Positions 54,741 through 63,440 of a DNA stretch of 64,000 bases are shown in pieces. Source of the DNA: Streptomyces sp. NRRL F-6131 (GTDB lineage Bacteria > Actinomycetota > Actinomycetes > Streptomycetales > Streptomycetaceae); the NCBI GenBank assembly GCA_000719695.1, contig JOHN01000037.1, positions 62,001 through 126,000 on the forward strand. The letters are read 5' to 3'. A program made the position numbers and the translations under genes. Position 1 is the stretch's first letter, and each line of letters begins with the position of its first letter. A model generated the notes under the pieces. The model did not search any database. It had not been told where the DNA came from and saw only the letters and a list, made by a program, of their open reading frames with translations.

Positions 54741-55712
54741 ATGGCCAAGCGATCCAAGACCGACCACGCTGGGGCGACCGCAGAGCTCGCCGAGGCCGGC
54801 TGCGAGCCGGTAGACCAGTACCCGGGCGTGACATCGAAACCGTTCAATGTCCGATGCCTCATCGAGGGGTGTTCAGGGCGGGAGACGCCCTTCCCGACCT
54901 ACCTCAGCCAGGTGCGTGCGTTGCGCGGCGACTCTGCCTGTCAGTACTGCCGGGACCGCCGCAGGGCGAACGAGCGCCGTGCCGACATGATCTCCAGGGG
55001 CCTGATCCTTCCGATGGAGATCATTCGCGATGTGAAGCAGCCAGTTCGTGGATGGTGCATGCGCTGCTGGAACGTGGTCGACAAACCGAGGCTAGACAAC
55101 ATCCGCTCCGGCCAGCGCGGATGCGAGTACTGCAGCGGGAAGATGAAGTTCCCGGACGAGAAGGCGCGGAAGCTGGCCCGATCATGGGGCTACGAGCCGG
55201 ATCCTGCCATCCCCTACGAGAACGATGCCGCCAAGTGGCCCGGCACATGCCTTGCCAAGGGGCACTTCTGTGCGCCCAACCTGAACATGCGATTCCAAAG
55301 CGGACCGTGCGCTGCGTGTGCTGAGTACGGATTTAAGCCCGACAGGCCAGCCTTGCTCTACCTGGTGGTCAAGCTCGATCTCGGTGCGGCCAAGATCGGC
55401 ATATGCGAGGACCACCCGAAGAACAACCGACTGTATGAGCACCGTCGCAACGGCTGGACACTCCGTAAGACCATGGGGTTTCCCGTCGGGCGGGATGCGA
55501 ACGTGCTGGAGCAAGCCACGGTGAAGTCCTGGCGGGCCCGCGGTTGGATGCCGGTCCTGGACAACGGCCTCGCCTACAACGGATACAAGGAGACGGTCTC
55601 GCTCCGGGCCATCTCCGAGGCCGAAATATGGGCTGAGGTCTGCGAGGCGGCTGGTCGGACAGACGCTGAATCCCCGGCCACGCCACCACAGCTGGCACCA
55701 GTGGGTATCTGA
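54741..55712 (+). CDS. Zinc-ribbon protein with a GIY-YIG-like nuclease domain
   Basis: 323 residues. Three Cys-rich repeats occupy the first ~200: VRCLIEGC ... SACQYCRDRR, GWCMRCWNVVDKPRLDNIRS with GCEYCSGKM, and TCLAKGHFC with GPCAACAEYG. Each has two spaced CxxC-like halves around a L..i..G segment, like the treble-clef repeats of homing-type endonucleases. The C-terminal ~100 residues, PALLYLVVKLDLGAAKIGIC, NNRLYEHRRNGWTLRKTMGF and ANVLEQATVKSWRARGWMP, follow the GIY-YIG layout (Y-L-V ... K-I-G ... R...H...G ... E). The combination suggests a DNA-binding nuclease, possibly a homing or anti-element enzyme. Confidence 0.55.
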   Translation: MAKRSKTDHAGATAELAEAGCEPVDQYPGVTSKPFNVRCLIEGCSGRETPFPTYLSQVRALRGDSACQYCRDRRRANERRADMISRGLILPMEIIRDVKQPVRGWCMRCWNVVDKPRLDNIRSGQRGCEYCSGKMKFPDEKARKLARSWGYEPDPAIPYENDAAKWPGTCLAKGHFCAPNLNMRFQSGPCAACAEYGFKPDRPALLYLVVKLDLGAAKIGICEDHPKNNRLYEHRRNGWTLRKTMGFPVGRDANVLEQATVKSWRARGWMPVLDNGLAYNGYKETVSLRAISEAEIWAEVCEAAGRTDAESPATPPQLAPVGI

Positions 55713-55762
55713 GCAGCGACAAGTCCGGAAGCGACACCGCTCACGAAGCCCGGGCGGAGCCG

Positions 55763-56446
55763 TCATTGCGGACTCTCGCCGCAGCCGAGCTCAAAGCCAC
55801 CTGGGGCCGGGGGCGGAACTGTGGGGGAGCAGCGGACCAACCCATTTGGAAGCAGCTGCCAGCTGTCGAGGAGGCCAGCGGCGCCGACCTCGTCCAGAGC
55901 ATGCCGGAAGGCCTGCCCGCTCAGTCCGCAGCCACGGGCGGCGGATTCCGGCTCCAGAAGGTGCGACGTGCCGGAGGGCTCCGCCCAGGCCGCGACCGTC
56001 AGCGCGGCCAGTCGCACGGAAACCCTGAGCGTCGCTGCTCTGCGGTCGGAGAGAACATGCAGGGCCCACTGGCCGGCTCGTGTGCGGCCGCGGGTGCCAG
56101 CGAGTTCGGGGACGAACACGGCCGGGCCGCCGCAGGGCCTGCCGAGGTAGTGCAGCCACCGGGCCTCCTGCAGCTCGGCCAGCGCTCCGGCGGGCGCGTG
56201 CAGGCGCAGCGACCTGGTGATTCCGGGCGGTGGGGGAGCGAGGCCGGTGGGCCGTACGCGCAGCGCGCACAGCACGGCGAGCAGCCGTGCCTCGCCGCTC
56301 GTCCCGGACGGCAGGGAGGCGTCGGTGTAGGCGAGTGCGGCCCGGGCGGCGAGCCGTTGCTCGGCGGCGGTGCGGGCCTCCCCACCGCGCGGCCGCCTGC
56401 GTGCCGGCCCGGGTGCCGGTTGATAGGGCTCTTTGAATCTCCCCAC
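55763..56446 (-). CDS. Hypothetical protein with a winged-helix-like core
   Basis: 227 residues from GTG 56446, with a basic disordered start (PGPARRRPRGGEARTAAEQR). The middle and end read as mixed helices and strands: EARLLAVLCALRVRPTGLAP, GALAELQEARWLHYLGRPCG, and GLSGQAFRHALDEVGAAGLL followed by DSWQLLPNGLVRC. The last block looks like a winged helix (helix-turn-helix then a wing). Proteins of this composition are frequent on actinomycete integrative elements but I cannot name the family. It is convergent with the zinc-ribbon gene (50 bases between stops). Confidence 0.45.
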   Translation of the reverse strand: MGRFKEPYQPAPGPARRRPRGGEARTAAEQRLAARAALAYTDASLPSGTSGEARLLAVLCALRVRPTGLAPPPPGITRSLRLHAPAGALAELQEARWLHYLGRPCGGPAVFVPELAGTRGRTRAGQWALHVLSDRRAATLRVSVRLAALTVAAWAEPSGTSHLLEPESAARGCGLSGQAFRHALDEVGAAGLLDSWQLLPNGLVRCSPTVPPPAPGGFELGCGESPQ

Positions 56447-56553
56447 CCGGTGCTCGGGTGTTGGGCGGACCTGCTCTCGCGGTTCCCCACCTTCGCTTTC
56501 TGATCTTGGACAGCCCTGGGGTGGTGGTCGAGGCTTGTGGGACGATCACTCGC

Positions 56554-57018
56554 ATGACGTCCGATCTTCAGCCCCCAGCTGGTACCCACATACGACTCCT
56601 GGCTGGTCACACCGCGTCCGGGCGCCCTGTGTTCGAGGTCCTGCCGGCCCGGCTGGTGAGCTCGGATCTATTCGAGCTGGCGGGGAGTCCGGGTATGGTG
56701 CTCGGCTGCGCGGCCGGTGACATGCTGCGGGTCGCCGACGATGGTCAGTTCGAGGTCGTTGAACAGGGCGGGAACCTGTGCATCCAGGCAGCCGGGCTCG
56801 GGAACTTGAGCTCCGAGTCGTTTGCGGTGCTCAGAAAGGCAGTCGAAGATCTCCCAGGCCTGGCTGAGGCGCCGCCAGACCTGCGCTTCGTCGTCGTCAC
56901 CGTCGGCCGGGCGGTTGGCCTGCCTGCGATCGAGCAGGTCATGGACTCCTGGGCCGCCAGCGTCGATGGGGTCGAGTGGTGGTTCGGCAACGGAAATCAC
57001 GCGGATCCCTCAGTCTGA
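56554..57018 (+). CDS. DUF4265 domain protein
   Basis: 154 residues. The pattern VFEVLPARLVSSDLFELAGS then PGMVLGCAAGDMLRVADDGQ, FEVVEQGGNLCIQA and ..FVVVTVGRAVGLPAIEQV with a final VEWWFGNGN is that of DUF4265, a small soluble fold of unknown function common in Streptomyces (strand-rich, V..E.....P......G.A.GD......DG....E.V...G). It lies between two copies of a repeated motif (56469 and 57082) on the left flank of the IS21-family element. Confidence 0.65.
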   Translation: MTSDLQPPAGTHIRLLAGHTASGRPVFEVLPARLVSSDLFELAGSPGMVLGCAAGDMLRVADDGQFEVVEQGGNLCIQAAGLGNLSSESFAVLRKAVEDLPGLAEAPPDLRFVVVTVGRAVGLPAIEQVMDSWAASVDGVEWWFGNGNHADPSV

Positions 57019-57197
57019 GCAGGTCAGTGAGCGGACCGTCGGAGCTGAGTTCTTCCGATCCTCCGCTTTGGAGACGGCCAAACCTGCTCGGGGTGATCTC
57101 CCCACCCATCGTGTGATCTCGCCCGGCGTTTCTGCTTGGTTCGTATCCAGTCGGAAAGTCTGCGTTCGCAACGAGTTCGGCCTGTTCGGGGGCCTGG

Positions 57198-58556
57198 GTG
57201 CTGACGCGGGAGGAAGACGTGGATGCGCACGCGCTGCGTCGGCAGGGTTGGTCCATCTCGGCCATCGCCCGGCACCTGGGCCGCGACCGCAAGACGATCC
57301 GCGCCTACCTCAACGGCGAGCGGGTACCCGAGCAGCGACGCCGGGCCCCGGACCCGCTGGCGCCGTTCGTGGACTACTGCCGCCAGCGCCTGACCGACGA
57401 CCCACACCTGTGGGCCTCTACCCTGCTGGACGAGATCACCGAACTCGGCTATCAGGGCGCCTACTCGACGTTCACCCGGGCCCTTCGCCGCCACCAGCTC
57501 CGCCCGCACTGCGAGCCCTGCAAGGCGGCGACCGGCCGGGACGTGGCGGTGATCGCCCACCCGCCGGGCGAGGAGATCCAGTTCGACTGGCTGGAGCTGC
57601 CGGATCCGCCCGAGTCGTGGGGCGTCGGCGCGAACGCCCACCTGCTGGTCGGGGCCCTGGCACACTCGGGCCGGTGGCGGGCGGTGCTGGCGGAGTCCGA
57701 GGACTTCCCACACCTGGTCCAGGCCCTGGACCAGGTGGTGCGCAAGCTCGGCGGCACCGCCCGGCGCTGGCGCTTCGACCGGATGGCGACCGTCTGCTAC
57801 CCGCAGACGGGCCGGGTGCTGCCGGCCTTCGCCGCGGTGGCGAAGTACTACGGCGTCGGAGTGGACATCTGCCCCTCGCGGCGGGGCAACCGCAAGGGCG
57901 TGGTGGAGAAGGCCAACCACTCGGCGGCTCAACGCTGGTGGCGCACGGTCCCCGACCAGCTGAGCGTCGAGCAGGCCCAGTCCGGTGTCGACAAGCTCGC
58001 GCTGCGGATGGACGAGCGCCGCCGCAGGGCCGACGGAGCGGTTGCCACGGTTGCCGAACTCGCCGCTCTGGAGCCGCTGCTGGAGTTGCCGGTCCGTCCG
58101 TTTCCGGCCGAGCTGGAGGTCGAGCGGACCGTCAGCCCGCAGGGCCTGGTCTCCTTCGAAGGCAACCTCTACTCCGTCCCTCCCGGCCTGCCTGGAGCCC
58201 AGGTCAAGGTGCTGCACCGGCTCGGCGAGGACCACCTCCGCATCGTCACCGCCGGTCGCGCGGTGGTCGCCCAGCACCGCCGAGCCCCTCGCGGGGCTGG
58301 CCAGACCGTCCGCGACGCCGGGCACGTGGTTGCGATGGAGCGCGCCGTGCTGGCGTCGTTCTCCGACCGGGCGCCATGCCGCACCAAGGTCCGCCGGCCG
58401 CTCTCGGAGGCCGCGCTGGCCGAGGCCGACCGCCTGCGCGGCACCGGAGCCGGCTCGACCAGCGCCGAGCGGGTCGTGATCGACCTCTCCACCTATGCCG
58501 CCGTGGCCGACCGGCTGCGGACCGCCCCGACACCCAAGGAGGAACCCGGCGAGTGA
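57198..58556 (+). CDS. istA: IS21-family transposase IstA
   Basis: 452 residues from GTG 57198. The N-terminal helix-turn-helix reads VDAHALRRQGWSISAIARHL then GRDRKTIRAYLNGERVPEQR. The DDE core includes GEEIQFDWLELPDPP (first Asp, D130), LVGALAHSGRWRAVLAESED, and the acidic DICPSRRGNRKGVVEKANHS block holding the final Glu. The C-terminus has LVSFEGNLYSVPPGLPGAQV, the small barrel typical of IstA. The gene is intact and overlaps istB by four bases (GTGA), so both should be co-expressed. IstA catalyses strand transfer. Confidence 0.9.
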   Translation: MLTREEDVDAHALRRQGWSISAIARHLGRDRKTIRAYLNGERVPEQRRRAPDPLAPFVDYCRQRLTDDPHLWASTLLDEITELGYQGAYSTFTRALRRHQLRPHCEPCKAATGRDVAVIAHPPGEEIQFDWLELPDPPESWGVGANAHLLVGALAHSGRWRAVLAESEDFPHLVQALDQVVRKLGGTARRWRFDRMATVCYPQTGRVLPAFAAVAKYYGVGVDICPSRRGNRKGVVEKANHSAAQRWWRTVPDQLSVEQAQSGVDKLALRMDERRRRADGAVATVAELAALEPLLELPVRPFPAELEVERTVSPQGLVSFEGNLYSVPPGLPGAQVKVLHRLGEDHLRIVTAGRAVVAQHRRAPRGAGQTVRDAGHVVAMERAVLASFSDRAPCRTKVRRPLSEAALAEADRLRGTGAGSTSAERVVIDLSTYAAVADRLRTAPTPKEEPGE

Positions 58557-59362
58557 GCACGTCACCAGTCCAGATGAGCGAAGCGCGGCGCTACTCGCAG
58601 CTGCGGGCCCACCTTTCCTACCTGAAACTCAACGACGCGTTCGAGGCCCTCCCGCGGGTGCTGGACCAGGCCCGCTCCGAGAACCTGTCGATGACGGCCG
58701 CGCTGGAGCGGCTGCTGGAGATCGAGGTCGAGGCCACCGAGGCCCGCCGACTGGCGGCCCGCGAGCGGTTCGCCTGCCTCCCCGAGCCCTGGACCCTCTC
58801 CGACTTCGACTTCTCCGCCCAGCCCGGGGTGGACGAAAAGCTGATCCGAGACCTGGCCACCCTCCGCTTCCTCGACGACGCCTCGAACGTCCTGTTCGTG
58901 GGCCCGCCCGGAGTCGGCAAGACGATGCTGTCGGTCGCGCTCGGCCGCGCGGCCGTCGACTCCGGCCACCGGGTCTACTTCACCACCGCTGCCGAACTGG
59001 CGGCCAAGTGCCACAAGGCCGCCCTCGAGGGCCGCTGGAAGACCTGCATGCGGTTCTTCGCAGGCCCCCGGCTCTTGATCATCGACGAGCTCGGCTACCT
59101 GCCGCTGCCCGAGGACGGCGCCTCGGCGCTGTTCCAGGTGATCAACCAGAGGTATTTGAAGTCGAGCACGATCCTGAGCACCAACGTCGGCATCGTCGAC
59201 TGGGCCTCGGCCTTCGGGGACGCGACCGTCGCCGCCGCGATGCTGGACCGGCTCCTGCACCGGGCCACCGTGGTCGGCATCGACGGCCCCTCCTACCGGC
59301 TCCGCCACCACCAGAACCACGCCGACACGCTTCGCCAGGGAGTGAACGCCCGTGTCTCCTGA
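58553..59362 (+). CDS. istB: IS21-family helper ATPase IstB
   Basis: 269 residues. The AAA+ core has NVLFVGPPGVGKTMLSVALG (Walker A), RLLIIDELGYLPLPEDGASA (Walker B with the DELGYLP signature) and STNVGIVDWASAFGDATVAA (sensor I and IstB motif). It ends RLLHRATVVGIDGPSYRLRH as in other IstB proteins. IstB assembles on target DNA and activates IstA. It starts with GTG overlapping the istA stop and is overlapped at its end by the third gene (start 59352). Confidence 0.92.
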   Translation: MSTSPVQMSEARRYSQLRAHLSYLKLNDAFEALPRVLDQARSENLSMTAALERLLEIEVEATEARRLAARERFACLPEPWTLSDFDFSAQPGVDEKLIRDLATLRFLDDASNVLFVGPPGVGKTMLSVALGRAAVDSGHRVYFTTAAELAAKCHKAALEGRWKTCMRFFAGPRLLIIDELGYLPLPEDGASALFQVINQRYLKSSTILSTNVGIVDWASAFGDATVAAAMLDRLLHRATVVGIDGPSYRLRHHQNHADTLRQGVNARVS

Positions 59363-59984
59363 ACCCGACACCATCATCGGCGAGTTGGAGCGGACCTGCC
59401 CCGAGTGCGGCACCGACTTCACGGTCGACTCCGCCACCAGCCGCCGCAAGTACTGCTCGCCGACCTGCCGCGAGCGGGGAACCGCCCACCTGCCCAAGCA
59501 GCGGAACTGCCCGCAGTGCGGCACCGAGTTCACCACCGACCTGAGCCGGAAACGGAAGTTCTGCTCGCGCGAGTGCCGCACCGCCTCCCGCCGCAGCGAG
59601 GCCCAGATGGAGACCCGAACCTGCCCGGTCTGCGACAACCCGTTCCAGGCCGGCAAGACCGTCCGCACCATCTACTGCTCGATGGTCTGCCGCCGCGATG
59701 CCGAGCACCGCCGCGACCAGGCCCTGGACGAGGAACGAGCCCGCCGCCTCGGACAGGCCCGGCCGTCCACACCGGCCAGGGTCGAGCTCCCGCCTCCACC
59801 GCCGGCCCGAACCGCCTCGCGGCAGCAGGTCCCGGCCCGCGACCCCCTGGAGCCAACCGCGACACGCGACTGCCCGCACTGCCAGCAGCCGATCACCATC
59901 GTCGCGCTGCTGGCCACCCCGGAAGCCGCCCGGCCCGTCATCAGCCGCATGCCCGGCGTTCCGCCACTGCGGCGAGTGCCGTGA
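59352..59984 (+). CDS. Zinc-ribbon accessory protein of the IS21-family element
   Basis: 210 residues from GTG 59352, inside the end of istB. It has three tandem treble-clef zinc fingers: RTCPECGTDFTVDSATSRRK followed by YCSPTCRERG, RNCPQCGTEFTTDLSRKRKF with CSRECRTASR, and RTCPVCDNPFQAGKTVRTIY with CSMVCRRDAE. The pattern C.EC...F.......RKYCS..CR is the FLZ/FPG-like finger of DNA-binding and IS accessory proteins. A fourth ribbon, RDCPHCQQPITIVALL, lies near the end after a proline-rich linker. Standard IS21 elements have only istA and istB, so a third gene is unusual; a role in target binding or transposition control is inferred. Confidence 0.75.
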   Translation: MSPEPDTIIGELERTCPECGTDFTVDSATSRRKYCSPTCRERGTAHLPKQRNCPQCGTEFTTDLSRKRKFCSRECRTASRRSEAQMETRTCPVCDNPFQAGKTVRTIYCSMVCRRDAEHRRDQALDEERARRLGQARPSTPARVELPPPPPARTASRQQVPARDPLEPTATRDCPHCQQPITIVALLATPEAARPVISRMPGVPPLRRVP

Positions 59985-60003
59985 CCTGACCCGCCGTCAA
60001 CCC

Positions 60004-60038
60004 TTGGGGCCCGCCGACCTTCGGTCGGCGGGCCCCAA
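60004..60038 (+). terminator. Terminator of the IS21-family operon
   Basis: A perfect 16-bp stem (TTGGGGCCCGCCGACC at 60004-60019 with its complement at 60023-60038) and a three-base loop, 20 bases after the stop of the third gene. Confidence 0.85.
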
Positions 60039-60111
60039 CATGCTCTCCCCGCTCCCCACCTTCCTCAGACCGTTGAACCGGTCAATCAACTGAGGACCAG
60101 AGATCGGGAGT

Positions 60112-60276
60112 GGCCGTTTTCGCGGATCCTCATCACGGTGCCGTCGTCGTCGGGCGCGTGGGCACGCGCGCGGCGTGCGGGATGGCGCCGGCACAGGTCT
60201 CGCACGCGTCGGCCAGGTGCCAGGACCGGCCGTCGGGGCTGCGGAACAGCGCGACATCCACGCACTCGCTCTCGTA
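60112..60276 (-). pseudogene. Short zinc-ribbon-like gene tail
   Basis: A minus frame reads YESECVDVALFRSPDGRSWH then LADACETCAGAIPHAARVPT and stops near 60112. DACETCAG with the preceding WHLAD suggests the C-terminal end of a small plasmid-type protein, interrupted upstream by a stop. Not identified further. Confidence 0.25.
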
Positions 60277-60451
60277 TGACTACTGGAACCAGTCGCCCCG
60301 TTTCGCCTACGGGCCCTCAGTCGGGCAGACCGAGCCGCAGGCTCGTCAACGTCGAAACCCGGCGACTCCGCCCGTCCGCTCCCGACCCGCTGACAGCCGC
60401 CGCAAGCTCCCACCCGCGTCCTTGCACGGACCTTTCTGCGGTCCGGCGACG

Positions 60452-60554
60452 ATGTACCATTACATATCTGATCGGCAGACAGCACACCGGAACCACAGAC
60501 GACCTGCTCGAATCCCGCAGCTCACCGCACACCCTATTTTATGTATCGCACATG
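60452..60554 (+). promoter_or_regulatory. AT-rich palindromes upstream of the Tap/DnaB-like gene
   Basis: ATGTA-CCAT-TACAT at 60452-60465 and ATGT-ATCGC-ACAT at 60541-60553 lie in an unusually AT-rich stretch 120-220 bases before ATG 60672. Related words (GTTACAT at 60565) follow. Two spaced palindromes fit binding by a Phd-type autorepressor, and the gene product begins with two Phd-like domains. Confidence 0.4.
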
Positions 60555-60671
60555 CTAGGGTTTGCGTTACATTCTTGGCTGCTGTTCCTGCTGCGCCGTT
60601 TGGAGTCCCTGGTGCCTGCCGCGTCCGTTCCGCCGCCCGATCCCATCACCGCCGGTCCGGGAGTGCCAGCC

Positions 60672-63437
60672 ATGTCGCTGGGCGTGCACAAGGCCCGGTC
60701 GCTGCTACCCCAGCTCATCCGGGACGCCGAGCAAGGCACCATCACCGAACTCACCCGGGGCGAGGGGGAACGGGCCCTGCTCGTCTCCGCCCACCTGGCC
60801 ACTACGGCAGGCCTGGCCACGGCCGACTCGCCGGCCTTCGGTATCGCCGAGGCCCGCCCCGTCCTGGGCGACCTGGTCGCCCAGGCCGCCGCCGGTACCC
60901 CGCAGGTGCTGCTGCGCCACAAGCGGCCTGTAGCCGTTCTGGCCTGTGCCACCGCCCTCTTCCCGGCCACTGCGACACCGCCACCGTCCAGTGCGTCCGC
61001 GGTGCCCCCCACTGCAGCGGTCATCGCACCCGCCCTGCCAATCACCGCTCCCGCCGCCTCACCGGAGGCCGTGGCCGTGCAGACCCCGGCCGCCGGGTCT
61101 CGCCCCGCGAGCGCCCCCCTCGCAACGGCCACCGGGCCCGCTGCCGCCTCTCTCGCTCCAGTTGCTGGGCCCGCTGCAGCCACCGAACCCGCCTCGTCCG
61201 ACGGACCGTCAGCTGCGTCCGCGCCTGCGTCCGCGCCCGCCGCCGTGGTGCCGTCGGCCCCGCGCCGCCGGCTCGCCCCGCTCGGGCAGGTCCTGGACAC
61301 CCTGCTCCCCGCCACCCCCGCCGGGGACGGAGACCGGGAGCAGACTCCGCCGGCGGGCCTGCCGACCGGCATCCCCACCCTGGATACCGCCCTGGGCGGT
61401 CTGCAGCCCGGCCGCTTCTACCTGGTCGCCGGCGCCCCCGGCACCGGGGCCAGCCTGCTGACCATCAGCGCTGCCCGCGCCACCGCGCTCACCCAGCAGC
61501 GCACCGTCTTGTACGCGGCCTCCGGGCTGACCCGGGCCGACATCGCCGCCCGCGTGATCGCCGCCCACACCCCGGTCGACTACCGCCGTCTGCGCGCCCA
61601 CATGCTCGATGACACCGAGCGCGAGGCGGTTGCCCGGACCGCTGACCTCGTCGCTGCGGCGCCGCTGCTGATCGACGACGGCACCGGTCTGGACGCGGAG
61701 GCGATCACCACCACCGCCGTCGACGTCCCCGACCTGGCCCTTGTGGTGGTCGACCGCCTCCAGACCGCCCCGGACCCCCGCCTGCCCCTGTCCGGCCCCT
61801 CCGCTCTCGCCGATACCGGCCAGGCCCTGGCCCACCTCGCCCGCACCCACCACCTGCCGGTGCTGGCCGCCCTCGACACCGACAACCCCGACCTGATTGC
61901 TGCCCTGGCCGCCGACGTCACCCTCACCCTCACCCCCGGCAACGCGCCCGGTACCGGCGGCGGCCGTGTCCGTCTCGCCATCGCCGAACGCGACCTCGGC
62001 CACCTCACCACCCTCACCCTGACCGCCGACTTGGCCCACGCCCGCCTCACCGACCCCATCCCCGACGACACAACCGCCAGCCCCACCACCGCGCGCACCG
62101 CGCCCCCTGCGAACCCGGCCGCCGTACCCGCTGCGCCCTCCACCAGCCCCACCACGTCCTCTCAGACCCATCCGAACCCTGCCGCGCCCACTGCACTCGC
62201 CAGCGGCCCCACTCAGGCACCAAAGGTGCCCCAGGAGCCCAACACGGCCGCCGAAGGCCTCCAGGAGCCCGCCGCGTACCACACCGGCACCACCACGGCC
62301 GCTCCGGCCACCGAGGACGCCCACAGCCCCACCCACACTGCGTCCACCCCCGCCCCGGGGGTTCCCGCCACCTTCGAGACCGGCAACCACCCGCTGCGCC
62401 CCGCCCGGTCCGGCAGCGCCCGAGCGGCCGCTGCCCGAGGCACTGGGTATGCGGACCGGGACTACAGCTACTACCTCGACATGATCACCAGCGCCGTGGA
62501 CCAGACCCTGGAAGAGCACGGCGGCGACACCGAGGCCGCGATCGCCGCGCTGGAGAAGAAGGCCATCCCGAACGGCATGGAACTCTTCGACGCCACCCGG
62601 GTCGGCGCCACCTACGAGCACACCGTCTACCCCCAGACCCTGGACTTCCTGCGCAAGAAGTCCCGCAACGGCGCCGACGACATCTGGGAAGGCCGCCACA
62701 AGTGGGAGAACACCCCCCTTATCGAAGCCCTCCGCAAGGGTCAGACACCCCCGGTGACAGTCGACGTCCTGGACACCAACGCCGCCTACTGCACCGCCCT
62801 GAAGACCCACCTGCCGATCGGCGCCCTCACCCACCAGCCCGACGGCGGCTTCGACCCCAAGCGCTCCGGCATCTACCTGCTGGCCAAGCGCCCCACCTGG
62901 AACCACCCCCACCTGCCCGACCCGATCGGAAACCGCCGCGAAACCGGCCCCGTCCTCCTCGACGACGCCACCATCCGCCTGCTCATCCGCTGCCACAAAC
63001 TCAACCTGTGCGACGCCCCCCACATCACCGAGGCCTGGACCTCCGGCGCCTCAGAGGGCCTGCTGGAGAAGTTCCGCCGCGTCCTCACCCTCGCCCGCGA
63101 GAACGCCATCACCACCGACGACACCGTCACCGAGACCTACGTGAAGGCCATCTACGCCAAGTTCGTCTCCACCATCGGCGAATCCACCCACAACCGGGAC
63201 CTGCGCCGCCCCGACTGGATGCACATCATCCGCTCCCAGGCCTTCGCCAACCTCTGGTACAAAGCCCACCGCGCCCACACCCACGGCCTGACCATCGTCG
63301 CCCTGCGCGGCACCGACGAACTCCACACCACCAGCGACACCACCGACTGGCGCACCGTCTTCACCGAGGGCCGCTTGACCACCCAGATGAAGCTCAAGGA
63401 CCAGTACACCCTCCCGCGCACCCGAAAGGCCGCCTAA
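60672..63437 (+). CDS. Tap-like telomere/replication protein fused to Phd-like and DnaB-like domains
   Basis: 921 residues from ATG 60672 (GGGAG eight bases upstream). Residues 1-45 and 56-95 look like two Phd/YefM antitoxin-type domains (VHKARSLLPQLIRDAEQGTI; IAEARPVLGDLVAQAAAGTP). After a 120-residue Ala/Pro linker comes a RecA/DnaB-like ATPase, PTLDTALGGLQPGRFYLVAG then APGTGASLL, in which the Walker Lys is Ala260. The C-terminal ~330 residues resemble the polymerase-like part of Streptomyces Tap: VDVLDTNAAYCTALK (D701, motif A), YVKAIYAKFVSTIGES (K825, motif B), RPDWMHIIRSQAFANLWYKA and VALRGTDELHTT (D882, motif C). Tap recruits the terminal protein to telomeres of linear replicons. The Tpg-like gene starts three bases downstream. 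Confidence 0.6.
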   Translation: MSLGVHKARSLLPQLIRDAEQGTITELTRGEGERALLVSAHLATTAGLATADSPAFGIAEARPVLGDLVAQAAAGTPQVLLRHKRPVAVLACATALFPATATPPPSSASAVPPTAAVIAPALPITAPAASPEAVAVQTPAAGSRPASAPLATATGPAAASLAPVAGPAAATEPASSDGPSAASAPASAPAAVVPSAPRRRLAPLGQVLDTLLPATPAGDGDREQTPPAGLPTGIPTLDTALGGLQPGRFYLVAGAPGTGASLLTISAARATALTQQRTVLYAASGLTRADIAARVIAAHTPVDYRRLRAHMLDDTEREAVARTADLVAAAPLLIDDGTGLDAEAITTTAVDVPDLALVVVDRLQTAPDPRLPLSGPSALADTGQALAHLARTHHLPVLAALDTDNPDLIAALAADVTLTLTPGNAPGTGGGRVRLAIAERDLGHLTTLTLTADLAHARLTDPIPDDTTASPTTARTAPPANPAAVPAAPSTSPTTSSQTHPNPAAPTALASGPTQAPKVPQEPNTAAEGLQEPAAYHTGTTTAAPATEDAHSPTHTASTPAPGVPATFETGNHPLRPARSGSARAAAARGTGYADRDYSYYLDMITSAVDQTLEEHGGDTEAAIAALEKKAIPNGMELFDATRVGATYEHTVYPQTLDFLRKKSRNGADDIWEGRHKWENTPLIEALRKGQTPPVTVDVLDTNAAYCTALKTHLPIGALTHQPDGGFDPKRSGIYLLAKRPTWNHPHLPDPIGNRRETGPVLLDDATIRLLIRCHKLNLCDAPHITEAWTSGASEGLLEKFRRVLTLARENAITTDDTVTETYVKAIYAKFVSTIGESTHNRDLRRPDWMHIIRSQAFANLWYKAHRAHTHGLTIVALRGTDELHTTSDTTDWRTVFTEGRLTTQMKLKDQYTLPRTRKAA

Positions 63438-63440
63438 GCA

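Larger units (their letters stand above)
57082..60063 (+). mobile_element. IS21-family element with three genes
   Basis: Contains istA, istB and a third zinc-ribbon gene, each overlapping the previous one, then a strong hairpin terminator. ACCTGCTCGGGGTGATCTCC(CCACC) at 57082 on the left and ACATGCTCTCCCCGCTCCCC(ACCTTC) at 60038 on the right are related but in direct orientation. True terminal inverted repeats were not identified, so the limits are approximate. Confidence 0.55.
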
